A stretch of 64,000 nucleotides of DNA from Kluyvera sp047971185 (GTDB lineage Bacteria; Pseudomonadota; Gammaproteobacteria; Enterobacterales; Enterobacteriaceae), in the NCBI RefSeq assembly GCF_047971185.1, contig NZ_JBKDZH010000020.1:41467-105466 (forward strand). Direction: 5' to 3'. The position numbers were made by a program, and so were the translations under genes. A model generated the notes under the pieces. It had not been told where the DNA came from, made no database searches, and worked only from the letters and a program-made list of their open reading frames with translations. Positions 24,292 to 32,662 of the stretch are shown here, one piece after another; within the stretch, counting starts at the first letter, position 1, and each line of letters starts with the position of its first letter.

Positions 24292-24813
24292 ATGGCAGAG
24301 AAACGCAATATCTTTCTGGTTGGGCCCATGGGTGCCGGCAAAAGCACCATTGGGCGCCAGCTGGCTCAACAGCTCAATATGGAATTTTACGATTCTGATC
24401 AAGAGATTGAGAAACGAACAGGCGCTGACGTGGGCTGGGTCTTTGATGTCGAAGGCGAAGAAGGTTTCCGTGACCGCGAAGAAAAAATCATCAATGAGTT
24501 AACGGAAAAGCAGGGTATTGTTCTGGCAACAGGCGGTGGCTCTGTGAAATCACGTGAAACGCGCAATCGTCTCTCCGCTCGTGGTGTCGTCGTCTACCTG
24601 GAAACGACCATTGAAAAACAGCTCGCGCGCACGCAGCGTGATAAAAAGCGTCCGCTGCTGCAGGTCGAAACGCCGCCGCGTGAAGTGCTCGAAGCGCTGG
24701 CCGACGAACGTAATCCGCTGTACGAAGAGATTGCTGACGTCACCATTCGCACCGACGATCAGAGCGCAAAAGTTGTTGCCAACCAGATTATCCATATGCT
24801 GGAAAGCAACTAA
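24292..24813 (+). CDS. aroK: Shikimate kinase 1 (AroK)
   Basis: This 173-residue cytosolic kinase phosphorylates shikimate at the 3-hydroxyl using ATP, the fifth step of chorismate synthesis. The Walker A loop GPMGAGKST spans 11-19, the shikimate-binding Asp pair and ATGGGSV segment are present, and the lid region with QRDKKRPLL follows. The ATG at 24292 gives MAEKRNIFLVG as in E. coli (173 residues); a longer frame starts 57 bases upstream without family support. First gene of the aroK-aroB-damX-dam-rpe-gph-trpS series. Confidence 0.96.
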   Translation: MAEKRNIFLVGPMGAGKSTIGRQLAQQLNMEFYDSDQEIEKRTGADVGWVFDVEGEEGFRDREEKIINELTEKQGIVLATGGGSVKSRETRNRLSARGVVVYLETTIEKQLARTQRDKKRPLLQVETPPREVLEALADERNPLYEEIADVTIRTDDQSAKVVANQIIHMLESN

Positions 24814-24871
24814 TACTGGCCAGAAAAGTAGAACGCCAGCGAATATAAGTCACTAAGGTGGATGTCGCGTT

Positions 24872-25966
24872 ATGGAGAGGCTTACAGTAACTCTCGGGGA
24901 ACGTAGTTACCCGATTACCATCGCGGCTGGTTTGTTTAACGATCCAGCTTCCTTCTTACCGCTCAAGTCTGGCGATCAGGTTATGCTGGTCACCAACGAA
25001 ACGCTGGCACCGCTTTATCTGGACCAGGTTCGCACCGTGCTCGAGCAGGCTGGCGTGAAGGTTGATAGCGTCATTCTGCCGGACGGCGAACAGTATAAAA
25101 GCCTGGCCGTCATGGATACCGTCTTCACCGCGCTTCTGCAAAAACCGCACGGTCGTGATACCACACTTGTCGCCCTGGGCGGCGGCGTGATTGGCGACCT
25201 GACCGGTTTTGCGGCGGCAAGCTACCAGCGCGGCGTGCGCTTTATCCAGGTGCCTACCACTCTGCTCTCGCAGGTGGATTCTTCGGTTGGCGGCAAAACC
25301 GCGGTCAACCATCCTCTCGGCAAAAATATGATCGGCGCATTCTGGCAGCCAGCCTCCGTGGTGGTTGACCTGAACTGCCTGAAAACCTTGCCGAAACGTG
25401 AGCTCTCTTCCGGCCTTGCCGAAGTTATCAAGTACGGCATCATCCTCGATGCGCCGTTCTTCGACTGGCTGGAAAATAACATCGATGCGCTGATGGCGCT
25501 GGATGAAAAAGCGATGGCGTACTGTATTCGCCGTTGTTGTGAGCTGAAAGCCGATGTTGTCGCTGCCGACGAGCGCGAAACCGGGTTACGTGCTTTACTC
25601 AATCTTGGGCATACGTTTGGCCATGCCATCGAAGCCGAGATGGGCTATGGCAACTGGCTGCACGGTGAAGCCGTGGCGGCGGGTATGGTCATGGCGGCGC
25701 ACGCCTCCGAGCGCCTGGGCCAGTTTGATGCCCAGGACACGCAGCGCATCATTGCGCTGCTGAAGCGCGCGGGGCTACCGGTTACGGGTCCGCAGGAGAT
25801 GACCGCGCAAGCCTATCTGCCGCATATGCTGCGAGATAAAAAAGTCCTGGCTGGCGAAATGCGCTTAGTGCTGCCGCTGGCTATCGGCAAAAGTGAGGTA
25901 CGCGGTGGCGTATCCCACGATGTGGTTCTTGGCGCTATTGCTGATACTCAGCGGGCGCAACTATAA
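24872..25966 (+). CDS. aroB: 3-dehydroquinate synthase (AroB)
   Basis: This 364-residue NAD+- and metal-dependent enzyme converts DAHP to 3-dehydroquinate, the second step of the shikimate pathway. The NAD-binding GGGVIGDLTGFAA, the lysine of SVGGKTAVNH, and the metal-ligand histidines in NLGHTFGHAIE and WLHGEAVAAG are all present. Length matches E. coli AroB (362). It lies 58 bases after aroK and is presumably co-transcribed with it. Confidence 0.97.
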   Translation: MERLTVTLGERSYPITIAAGLFNDPASFLPLKSGDQVMLVTNETLAPLYLDQVRTVLEQAGVKVDSVILPDGEQYKSLAVMDTVFTALLQKPHGRDTTLVALGGGVIGDLTGFAAASYQRGVRFIQVPTTLLSQVDSSVGGKTAVNHPLGKNMIGAFWQPASVVVDLNCLKTLPKRELSSGLAEVIKYGIILDAPFFDWLENNIDALMALDEKAMAYCIRRCCELKADVVAADERETGLRALLNLGHTFGHAIEAEMGYGNWLHGEAVAAGMVMAAHASERLGQFDAQDTQRIIALLKRAGLPVTGPQEMTAQAYLPHMLRDKKVLAGEMRLVLPLAIGKSEVRGGVSHDVVLGAIADTQRAQL

Positions 25967-26050
25967 GAAAGGTCTAGCCGCGTTCGCGCGGTGTTTTAAC
26001 TTCAGGTGATGTGCAATTGTCGTGGCATAAGCCTTTTAGTGGGGTGTTAA

Positions 26051-27334
26051 ATGGATGAATTTAAACCAGAAGACGAGCTGAAACCCGATCCCAGCGATCG
26101 TCGTACTGGTCGCTCTCGTCAATCTTCCGATCGTGACAACGAGCCACAGATCAACTTTGATGATGTGGATCTCGATGCGGATGAGCGTCGTCCGTCCCGT
26201 AGTCGCAAAGCACGCGAAGAAGTTGAACCGGAAGACGAATACGAGAATTCTGACGAAGCCGATGAGGGTGACGTAGAAGAAGTCGTAGAGCGCCGCCCGC
26301 GTAAACGTAAAAATGTCGCGCCGCGTAAGCCGGCCTCCCGTCAGTACATCATGATGGGGCTGGGCGTGGTGGTGCTGCTGGTGCTGATTGTCGGCATCGG
26401 TTCGGCATTGAAAGCCCCGTCGACAAACGATCAGAGCGCTTCTGCTGAGAAAAGCATTTCACTGTCTGGCGGCGATAACGTCGATCAGTCCAGTATGACC
26501 CAGAGCCAGCCGGCGCCGGAAGCGAATCCGCAGCAGGACGTTTCTCTGCCGCCCATTTCCTCGACGCCGACCCAGGGCCAGCAAACCGCTGCGCCGGACG
26601 GCCAGCAGCGCGTAGAAGTGCAGGGTGACCTGAACAATGCGCTGACCCAGCAGCAGGGCCAGATTGACAATGCGGTCGTCAATTCGACGCTGCCAACCGA
26701 GCCGGCTACCGTGGCGCCGATCCGTAACGGCGCGCGCCCGGCGGTAACCGCGCCGGAAACGCCGCGTCAGACCGCGACCGCTCCGCGTCCGGAACGTAAG
26801 CACACGGTGATTGAAGCGAAACCTAAGCCGGTTGCGACCACGAAAACCCAGACCCCTGCAGCGCAGAGCAAACCTGCTGAAGCGAAGCCGGTCACGACCG
26901 CGCCGAAGCAGACCGTGACGGCCGCAGCGCCAGCGCCAACTAAAGCGCCGGCTGCTGAAGCCGCCAAGCCAACCGCGACGACTACCGCACCAGCGGCAAC
27001 CGCAGCGGCTACTGCTGCACCTGCTGCGGCGGCAACCGGTAAGTCTGCCGGTGACGTCGGTTCGTTGAAATCGGCTTCTGGCTCGCACTACACCCTGCAG
27101 CTCAGCTCCTCTTCTAACTACGACAACCTGAACGGTTGGGCGAAGAAAGAGAACCTGAAAAACTACGTGGTGTATGAAACCTCTCGTAACGGCCAGCCGT
27201 GGTATGTTCTGGTCAGCGGCATCTACGCGTCGAAAGATGATGCCAAGCGCGCCGTGACCACGCTGCCAGCCGACGTACAGGCGAAAAACCCGTGGGCGAA
27301 ACCGCTGCATCAGGTTCAGTCTGACCTGAAGTAA
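26051..27334 (+). CDS. damX: Cell division protein DamX (SPOR domain)
   Basis: This 427-residue bitopic inner-membrane protein has a charged cytoplasmic N-terminus (1-98), one membrane helix at about 99-119, a long Ala/Pro/Thr/Gln-rich periplasmic linker to about 340, and a C-terminal SPOR domain (about 345-420) that binds denuded septal glycan. DamX localises to the septal ring and interacts with FtsQ and FtsN in E. coli. The linker is low-complexity, so length here is expected to vary between species. It follows aroB by 84 bases. Confidence 0.94.
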   Translation: MDEFKPEDELKPDPSDRRTGRSRQSSDRDNEPQINFDDVDLDADERRPSRSRKAREEVEPEDEYENSDEADEGDVEEVVERRPRKRKNVAPRKPASRQYIMMGLGVVVLLVLIVGIGSALKAPSTNDQSASAEKSISLSGGDNVDQSSMTQSQPAPEANPQQDVSLPPISSTPTQGQQTAAPDGQQRVEVQGDLNNALTQQQGQIDNAVVNSTLPTEPATVAPIRNGARPAVTAPETPRQTATAPRPERKHTVIEAKPKPVATTKTQTPAAQSKPAEAKPVTTAPKQTVTAAAPAPTKAPAAEAAKPTATTTAPAATAAATAAPAAAATGKSAGDVGSLKSASGSHYTLQLSSSSNYDNLNGWAKKENLKNYVVYETSRNGQPWYVLVSGIYASKDDAKRAVTTLPADVQAKNPWAKPLHQVQSDLK

Positions 27335-27353
27335 TCGTCGTTTCGTTGTCGAC

Positions 27354-27387
27354 CGCCCCGTTTATACCGTTGCGTATAAGCGGGGCG
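27354..27387 (+). promoter_or_regulatory. Intercistronic hairpin between damX and dam
   Basis: CGCCCCGTTTATA pairs with TATAAGCGGGGCG (one G-T wobble) around an 8-base loop. No U-tract follows, so it looks more like an RNA-stability or attenuation element than a full terminator. Confidence 0.5.
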
Positions 27388-27451
27388 TAGAAGCGCAGGA
27401 TGCTGTCGGAGCTTTCTCCACAGCCGGAGAGAGTGTAAGTAGTCAGGCCGC

Positions 27452-28285
27452 ATGAAAAAAAATCGCGCTTTTTTGAAATGGGCAGGGGGAAAGTACCCGC
27501 TGCTCGATGAAATTCAAGGTTATCTGCCGAAAGGCGAGTGCCTGGTTGAACCCTTCGTTGGTGCTGGATCGGTATTCCTGAATACCGATTTTTCGCGTTA
27601 TATTCTGGCTGATATCAACAGCGACCTCATTGAGCTCTATAAAATCGTTAAAACGCGCGCCGATGAGTACGTTGAGCAGGCGCGGATGCTGTTTGTGCCC
27701 GAGACCAATAACGCCGAGCGCTACTATCAGTACCGCGAAGAGTTTAACGCCAGCACCGATCTGTTCCGTCGCGCGGTGCTGTTTTTGTACCTCAACCGCC
27801 ACGGCTACAACGGCCTGTGCCGTTACAACCTGCGCGGTGAGTTTAACGTCCCGTTTGGGCGTTATAAGAAGCCTTACTTCCCGGAAGCCGAGCTGCGCCA
27901 CTTTGCCGAGAAAGCGCAAAATGCCGAGTTCTACTGCGAGTCGTATGAAGACTGCATGAAGCGCGCCGGAAAGAATGCCGTTGTCTACTGTGACCCGCCG
28001 TACGCGCCGCTGTCGGCGACGGCGAATTTTACGGCCTACCACACCAACAGCTTTAGCCTGGAGCAGCAGGAAGTTCTGGCGCGAAAAGCGGAAGAATTGA
28101 TGGCGAAGCGTATTCCGGTGCTTATTTCAAACCACCGCACGCCGCTGACGCTGGAATGGTATAAAAACGCAACGCAGACGCACGTCGTGAAGGTTCGACG
28201 TAGCATTAGCCGCAATGGCGGCACGCGTAAAAAGGTGGACGAGCTGCTGGCGCTGTATCGCCCGCCTGCAAAAAAACAACGTTAA
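27452..28285 (+). CDS. dam: DNA adenine methyltransferase Dam
   Basis: This 277-residue enzyme transfers a methyl group from S-adenosylmethionine to adenine N6 in GATC. It guides mismatch repair, SeqA-controlled initiation and phase-variable promoters. The cofactor motif FVGAGS is at 35-40, the catalytic DPPY at 181-184, and the N-terminal FLKWAGGK matches the T4/E. coli Dam group. Length matches E. coli (278). Dam dosage in E. coli depends on several promoters along the aroK-dam unit, which is conserved here. Confidence 0.97.
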   Translation: MKKNRAFLKWAGGKYPLLDEIQGYLPKGECLVEPFVGAGSVFLNTDFSRYILADINSDLIELYKIVKTRADEYVEQARMLFVPETNNAERYYQYREEFNASTDLFRRAVLFLYLNRHGYNGLCRYNLRGEFNVPFGRYKKPYFPEAELRHFAEKAQNAEFYCESYEDCMKRAGKNAVVYCDPPYAPLSATANFTAYHTNSFSLEQQEVLARKAEELMAKRIPVLISNHRTPLTLEWYKNATQTHVVKVRRSISRNGGTRKKVDELLALYRPPAKKQR

Positions 28286-28318
28286 AGACCCTAATGGATA
28301 GGCTCTGAGGAGATGCGG

Positions 28319-28996
28319 ATGAAACAGTACCTGATTGCCCCTTCAATTTTGTCGGCCGACTTTGCCCGCCTGGGTGAAGACACGGCCCGCGCGCTGGCCG
28401 CCGGGGCGGATGTGGTTCATTTCGATGTTATGGATAACCACTACGTGCCGAACCTGACCATCGGGCCGATGGTGCTGAAAGCGCTGCGTGACTACGGTAT
28501 CACCGCCCCTATTGATGTGCACCTGATGGTGAAGCCGGTTGACCGTCTGGTTCCGGACTTCGCCGCCGCGGGCGCCAGCATCATCACCTTCCATCCGGAA
28601 GCCTCCGAGCACGTCGACCGTACCCTGCAATTAATTAAAGAGCATGGCTGCAAAGCGGGGCTGGTGTTTAACCCGGCGACGCCGCTGAGCTATCTCGACT
28701 ACGTGATGGATAAGCTGGACGTGATTCTGCTGATGTCGGTTAACCCGGGCTTCGGCGGCCAGTCCTTTATCCCGCACACGCTGGAGAAGCTGCGTGAAGT
28801 GCGTCGCCGCATTGATGAGTCCGGCTACGACATTCGCCTCGAAGTGGACGGCGGTGTTAAAGTGAACAACATTAGCGAAATCGCGGCGGCCGGGGCGGAT
28901 ATGTTCGTCGCGGGGTCGGCGATTTTTGGCCAACCTGACTACAAAAAAGTCATTGATGAAATGCGCAGTGAGCTGGCAAAGGTAAGTCATGGATAA
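28319..28996 (+). CDS. rpe: Ribulose-phosphate 3-epimerase (Rpe)
   Basis: This 225-residue TIM-barrel enzyme interconverts ribulose 5-phosphate and xylulose 5-phosphate in the pentose phosphate pathway. Metal ligands His35 and Asp37 (VVHFDVMDN), the HLMV strand, the SVNPGFGGQ loop and the catalytic Asp in EVDGGV are intact. The ATG at 28319 matches the E. coli start and has GAGG about eight bases upstream; an ATG two codons earlier is less well placed. It overlaps gph by 8 bases. Confidence 0.96.
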   Translation: MKQYLIAPSILSADFARLGEDTARALAAGADVVHFDVMDNHYVPNLTIGPMVLKALRDYGITAPIDVHLMVKPVDRLVPDFAAAGASIITFHPEASEHVDRTLQLIKEHGCKAGLVFNPATPLSYLDYVMDKLDVILLMSVNPGFGGQSFIPHTLEKLREVRRRIDESGYDIRLEVDGGVKVNNISEIAAAGADMFVAGSAIFGQPDYKKVIDEMRSELAKVSHG

Positions 28997-29750
28997 ATTG
29001 CAAAGCATTCGCGGCGTCGCGTTTGACCTCGACGGCACGCTGGTCGACAGCGCGCCGGGGCTGACGGCGGCGGTAGATAGCGCGCTGTACGCGCTGGAGC
29101 TGCCGGTGGCCGGCGAAGATCGCGTGGTCACCTGGATTGGCAACGGTGCCGACGTGCTGATGGAGCGGGCGCTGAACTGGGCTCGCCAGGAGCGCGCGAC
29201 GCAGCGTGCGGCGCAGGGTAAACCCTCCGTCGATAGCCACGATATTCCGCAGGATGAGCAGCTTCGCGTGCTGCGCCGCCTGTTCGATCGCTATTATGCC
29301 GAATTTGCCGAAGAAGGCAGCTTCCTGTTTCCGCACGTCGAGCAAACGCTGGCCGCGCTGCATGCCAGCGGCCTGCCGCTGGCGCTGGTGACCAACAAGC
29401 CGACGCCGTTTGTCGCGCCGATTCTGGCGTCGCTGGGCATCGACAGCTACTTCTCGGTGGTGATTGGCGGCGATGATGTGCAAAACAAGAAGCCGCATCC
29501 GGAGCCGCTGCTGAAGGTGGCGGAGAAACTCTCCCTGACGCCGGAAGCGCTGCTGTTCGTTGGCGACTCGCGCAACGATATCCAGGCAGCGAAAGCGGCG
29601 GGCTGCGCCTCCGTCGGCCTGACCTACGGCTACAACTATGGCGAAGCCATCGCGCTCAGCGAGCCGGACGTCATCTTCGACCACTTTAACGAACTTTTGC
29701 CCGCTCTTGGGCTTGCGAACAGTGAAAATCAGGAATCAAAACATGACTAA
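28989..29750 (+). CDS. gph: Phosphoglycolate phosphatase (Gph)
   Basis: This 253-residue HAD phosphatase removes 2-phosphoglycolate formed during repair of DNA 3'-phosphoglycolate ends. Nucleophile motif AFDLDGTLVDS places Asp13 and Asp15; motif II is LVTNK and the Lys/Asp motifs are NKKPHPEP and FVGDSRND. It overlaps rpe upstream and trpS downstream, each by 8 bases, which indicates coupled translation. Confidence 0.95.
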   Translation: MDKLQSIRGVAFDLDGTLVDSAPGLTAAVDSALYALELPVAGEDRVVTWIGNGADVLMERALNWARQERATQRAAQGKPSVDSHDIPQDEQLRVLRRLFDRYYAEFAEEGSFLFPHVEQTLAALHASGLPLALVTNKPTPFVAPILASLGIDSYFSVVIGGDDVQNKKPHPEPLLKVAEKLSLTPEALLFVGDSRNDIQAAKAAGCASVGLTYGYNYGEAIALSEPDVIFDHFNELLPALGLANSENQESKHD

Positions 29751-30747
29751 GCCCATCGTATTTAGCGGCGCACAGCCGTCAGGTGAACTGACCATCGGTA
29801 ACTACATGGGTGCGCTGCGTCAGTGGGTCAACATGCAGGATGACTATCACTGCATCTACTGCATCGTGGATCAGCACGCGATTACCGTTCGTCAGGATCC
29901 GCAGGCGCTGCGTAAAGCGACGCTGGACACCCTGGCGCTGTATCTGGCCTGCGGCATCGACCCGGAAAAAAGCACCATCTTCGTTCAGTCTCACGTGCCG
30001 GAGCACGCGCAGCTGGGCTGGGCGCTGAACTGCTACACCTATTTCGGCGAACTGAGCCGTATGACCCAGTTCAAAGACAAATCCGCCCGTTACGCGGAAA
30101 ACATCAACGCCGGTCTGTTTGACTACCCGGTGCTGATGGCCGCCGACATCCTGCTGTACCAGACGAATCAGGTGCCGGTGGGTGAAGATCAGAAACAGCA
30201 CCTGGAGCTGAGCCGCGATATTGCTCAGCGCTTTAACGCCATCTACGGCGATGTGTTCAAAGTACCTGAGCCGTTTATTCCGAAGTCTGGCGCGCGCGTG
30301 ATGTCGCTGCTCGAGCCGACTAAAAAGATGTCCAAGTCCGATGACAACCGCAACAACGTGATTGGCCTGCTGGAAGATCCGAAATCGGTCGTTAAGAAGA
30401 TCAAACGTGCGATGACCGACTCCGAAGAGCCGCCGGTGATTCGCTATGACCAGAAAGAGAAAGCGGGCGTGTCTAACCTGCTGGATATCCTCTCCGGCGT
30501 CACCGGCCAGAGCATCCCAGAGCTGGAACAACACTTCGAAGGCAAGATGTATGGCCACCTGAAAGGGGAAGTGGCAGAAGCGGTTTCCGGTATGCTGAGC
30601 GAGCTGCAGGAACGCTACCACCGCTACCGCAACGATGAAGCTTTCCTGCAGAAGATCATGAAAGAGGGCGCGGAGAAAGCCAGCGCGCGCGCTTCTGAGA
30701 CACTGAAGGCGGTGTACGAAGCGATTGGCTTTGTGAGCAAGCCGTAA
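29743..30747 (+). CDS. trpS: Tryptophanyl-tRNA synthetase (TrpS)
   Basis: This 334-residue class I synthetase charges tRNA-Trp. The HIGH-type motif appears as TIGN (17-20) after AQPSGEL, and the KMSKS loop lies near residue 195 (KKMSKSDDN). Length equals E. coli TrpS. The start at 29743 is inside the end of gph; the longer frame upstream is the gph shadow. Last gene of the superoperon, ended by a strong terminator. Confidence 0.97.
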   Translation: MTKPIVFSGAQPSGELTIGNYMGALRQWVNMQDDYHCIYCIVDQHAITVRQDPQALRKATLDTLALYLACGIDPEKSTIFVQSHVPEHAQLGWALNCYTYFGELSRMTQFKDKSARYAENINAGLFDYPVLMAADILLYQTNQVPVGEDQKQHLELSRDIAQRFNAIYGDVFKVPEPFIPKSGARVMSLLEPTKKMSKSDDNRNNVIGLLEDPKSVVKKIKRAMTDSEEPPVIRYDQKEKAGVSNLLDILSGVTGQSIPELEQHFEGKMYGHLKGEVAEAVSGMLSELQERYHRYRNDEAFLQKIMKEGAEKASARASETLKAVYEAIGFVSKP

Positions 30748-30783
30748 GCCGTCGCCGGGAACTCCGGCGTCACATTGCGCATA

Positions 30784-30810
30784 AAAAAACCGGGATAATC
30801 CCGGTTTTTT
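30784..30810. terminator. Bidirectional terminator trpS/cysG
   Basis: CCGGGA-TAA-TCCCGG flanked by an A run on the left and a T run on the right, between convergent trpS and cysG. Confidence 0.92.
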
Positions 30811-30813
30811 GCT

Positions 30814-32187
30814 TTAGTGATTAGAGAACCAGTTCAGTTTCCCGCGTAATCCCACCACCCGGCCGACGATAATCAGCGCCGGGCTGGCCATCTGCTGCGC
30901 CAGCTCGCCGAGCTGCGTCAGCTGCCCATCGACCACCCGCTGGTTAACCGCCGTGCCGTTCTCAACGATAGCTACCGGCATATCGGCCTGCATACCGTGC
31001 TCAATGAGCTTCTGCTGGATGGTGGCGGCCTGATTCAGCCCCATATAAAACACCAGCGTCTGCTTCTCTGCCGCCAGGTTTTCCCAGTCCAGCTCGCCGC
31101 CGGTTTTCAGGTGGCCGGTGACCAGGCGCACGCTCTGGGCGTAGTCGCGGTGGGTTAACGGAATGCCGGAATAGGCCGAGCAGCCGGAGGCGGCGGTAAT
31201 GCCCGGCACCACGGAGAACGGGATGCCCGCTTCACAGAGGGTTTCCAGCTCTTCGCCGCCGCGGCCAAAGATAAACGGGTCACCGCCTTTCAGGCGCACC
31301 ACGCGTTTGCCCTGCTGCGCTTCACGCAGCAGGATCTGGTTGATCTCATCCTGCGGTACGCAGTGGTAGCCCGCGCGTTTGCCGACGAACACGCGGTCGG
31401 CGTCGCGGCGCACCAGATTCATAATATCGTCGGAAACCAGACGGTCATACACCACCACGTCCGCCTGTTGGATCTGCTGCAGGCCTTTGAGCGTCAGCAG
31501 CCCGGCGTCGCCCGGCCCTGCGCCGACCAGCACCACTTCACCTCGATGATCCAGCGGGGTGTTCAGCAGCTGTTCAGTTTCATCCGCTACTGCTTTGTGA
31601 TCCTGATTCGCCAGCGACTGCGCCAGACGATCGTTCACGAAAAACTTTTCCCAGAAGCGACGGCGTTCGCCCATGGTGGCGAACTGTTGTTTCACCCGCG
31701 CGCGCAGCTGGCCGGCGTAGGTCGCGACCTGGCCCAGATGCTGCGGCAGCATGGCTTCCAGCTTTTCGCGCAGCAGACGCGCCAGCACCGGTGAGGTGCC
31801 GCCGGAGGAGACGGCCACCATCAGCGGTGAGCGGTCAATAATCGACGGCATGATAAAGCTCGCGGCTTTCGGAGCATCGACCACGTTACAGAAAATACGG
31901 CGTACTTCCGCTTCGTCGCTCACCTGCTGATTGACGGCATCGTCGTCGGTAGCGGCAATCGCCAGCCAGCAGGGGTCAAGAAGGGCAGGTTGAAAATCGC
32001 CCGCCACCAGCGTCAGCATCCCCGCGTCGGCCCAGACGTGGAACTGTGGAACGTAATCCCGCGCGTTTACCGTCAGGCGTGCGCCCGCGTCCAGCAGCAG
32101 GCGCGCTTTGCGCTCGGCGACATCACCGCCGCCGACCAGCAAACAGTCGCGATCGCGCAGTTGGCAAAAGATGGGTAAGTGATCCAC
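30814..32187 (-). CDS. cysG: Siroheme synthase CysG
   Basis: This 457-residue trifunctional enzyme makes siroheme for NirB and sulfite reductase. The N-terminal half (1-215) is the NAD+-dependent precorrin-2 dehydrogenase/ferrochelatase with a GGGDVAERKA nucleotide fold (19-28), Asp104 and Ser128. The C-terminal half is the SAM-dependent uroporphyrinogen III methyltransferase (VGAGPGDAGLLT and VVYDRLVS). Length equals E. coli CysG. It lies 148 bases after nirD on the same strand, so it is probably the last gene of nirBD-cysG; the nirC gene that E. coli carries between them is missing. Confidence 0.96.
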   Translation of the reverse strand: MDHLPIFCQLRDRDCLLVGGGDVAERKARLLLDAGARLTVNARDYVPQFHVWADAGMLTLVAGDFQPALLDPCWLAIAATDDDAVNQQVSDEAEVRRIFCNVVDAPKAASFIMPSIIDRSPLMVAVSSGGTSPVLARLLREKLEAMLPQHLGQVATYAGQLRARVKQQFATMGERRRFWEKFFVNDRLAQSLANQDHKAVADETEQLLNTPLDHRGEVVLVGAGPGDAGLLTLKGLQQIQQADVVVYDRLVSDDIMNLVRRDADRVFVGKRAGYHCVPQDEINQILLREAQQGKRVVRLKGGDPFIFGRGGEELETLCEAGIPFSVVPGITAASGCSAYSGIPLTHRDYAQSVRLVTGHLKTGGELDWENLAAEKQTLVFYMGLNQAATIQQKLIEHGMQADMPVAIVENGTAVNQRVVDGQLTQLGELAQQMASPALIIVGRVVGLRGKLNWFSNH

Positions 32188-32335
32188 GGGGCAACCTCAC
32201 GGAATTAACAATAGAAATGCGGGGGATAAATAATGCGGGTAAGGATAACAGCAGACATCGTCTGGAATACACGATTTTTGCTGCTGTTACCCCTTTAAGG
32301 TCATAAGTTTTCGCTATTACTTATGCCGAAAACGA

Positions 32336-32662
32336 TCAGGCTTTTAGCTGTACCAGGCCGTCTTTAACGCGAACCTCGTAATGGGCGACGGAGTGGCTTT
32401 CGTCCTCCATGCACAGGCCGTCACGCAGGCGGAAGCGCTGCTTTTTCAACGGGCTAGCCACCCACAGTTCCCCCTGATGCTCGGCAATCAGGCCGCGGGA
32501 CAGCACGCTTGACTCGAAGAACGGGTCGATGTTGCTGATGGCGAACACCTGATTATCGGCGTACGGGCGGAACACCGCCACCTGCTGGTCGCCCAGCAGG
32601 GCGCAGACGCCGGTGGCCGGCACAATCGCGTCAATGTTGCAGATATTTACCCACTGGCTCAT
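32336..32662 (-). CDS. nirD: NADH-nitrite reductase small subunit NirD
   Basis: This 108-residue Rieske-fold subunit is the small partner of NirB in the cytoplasmic NADH-dependent nitrite reductase. As in other enterobacterial NirD proteins, the classical Rieske Cys/His ligands are absent, so it carries no Fe-S cluster. Its ATG overlaps the nirB stop by 4 bases. Confidence 0.94.
   Translation of the reverse strand: MSQWVNICNIDAIVPATGVCALLGDQQVAVFRPYADNQVFAISNIDPFFESSVLSRGLIAEHQGELWVASPLKKQRFRLRDGLCMEDESHSVAHYEVRVKDGLVQLKA

Noticed and set aside
26459..27310. 283-codon minus-strand frame opposite damX
   Set aside because: Mirror of the Ala/Pro/Thr-rich damX linker, giving an Arg/Gly-rich product without homology; damX itself is well supported.
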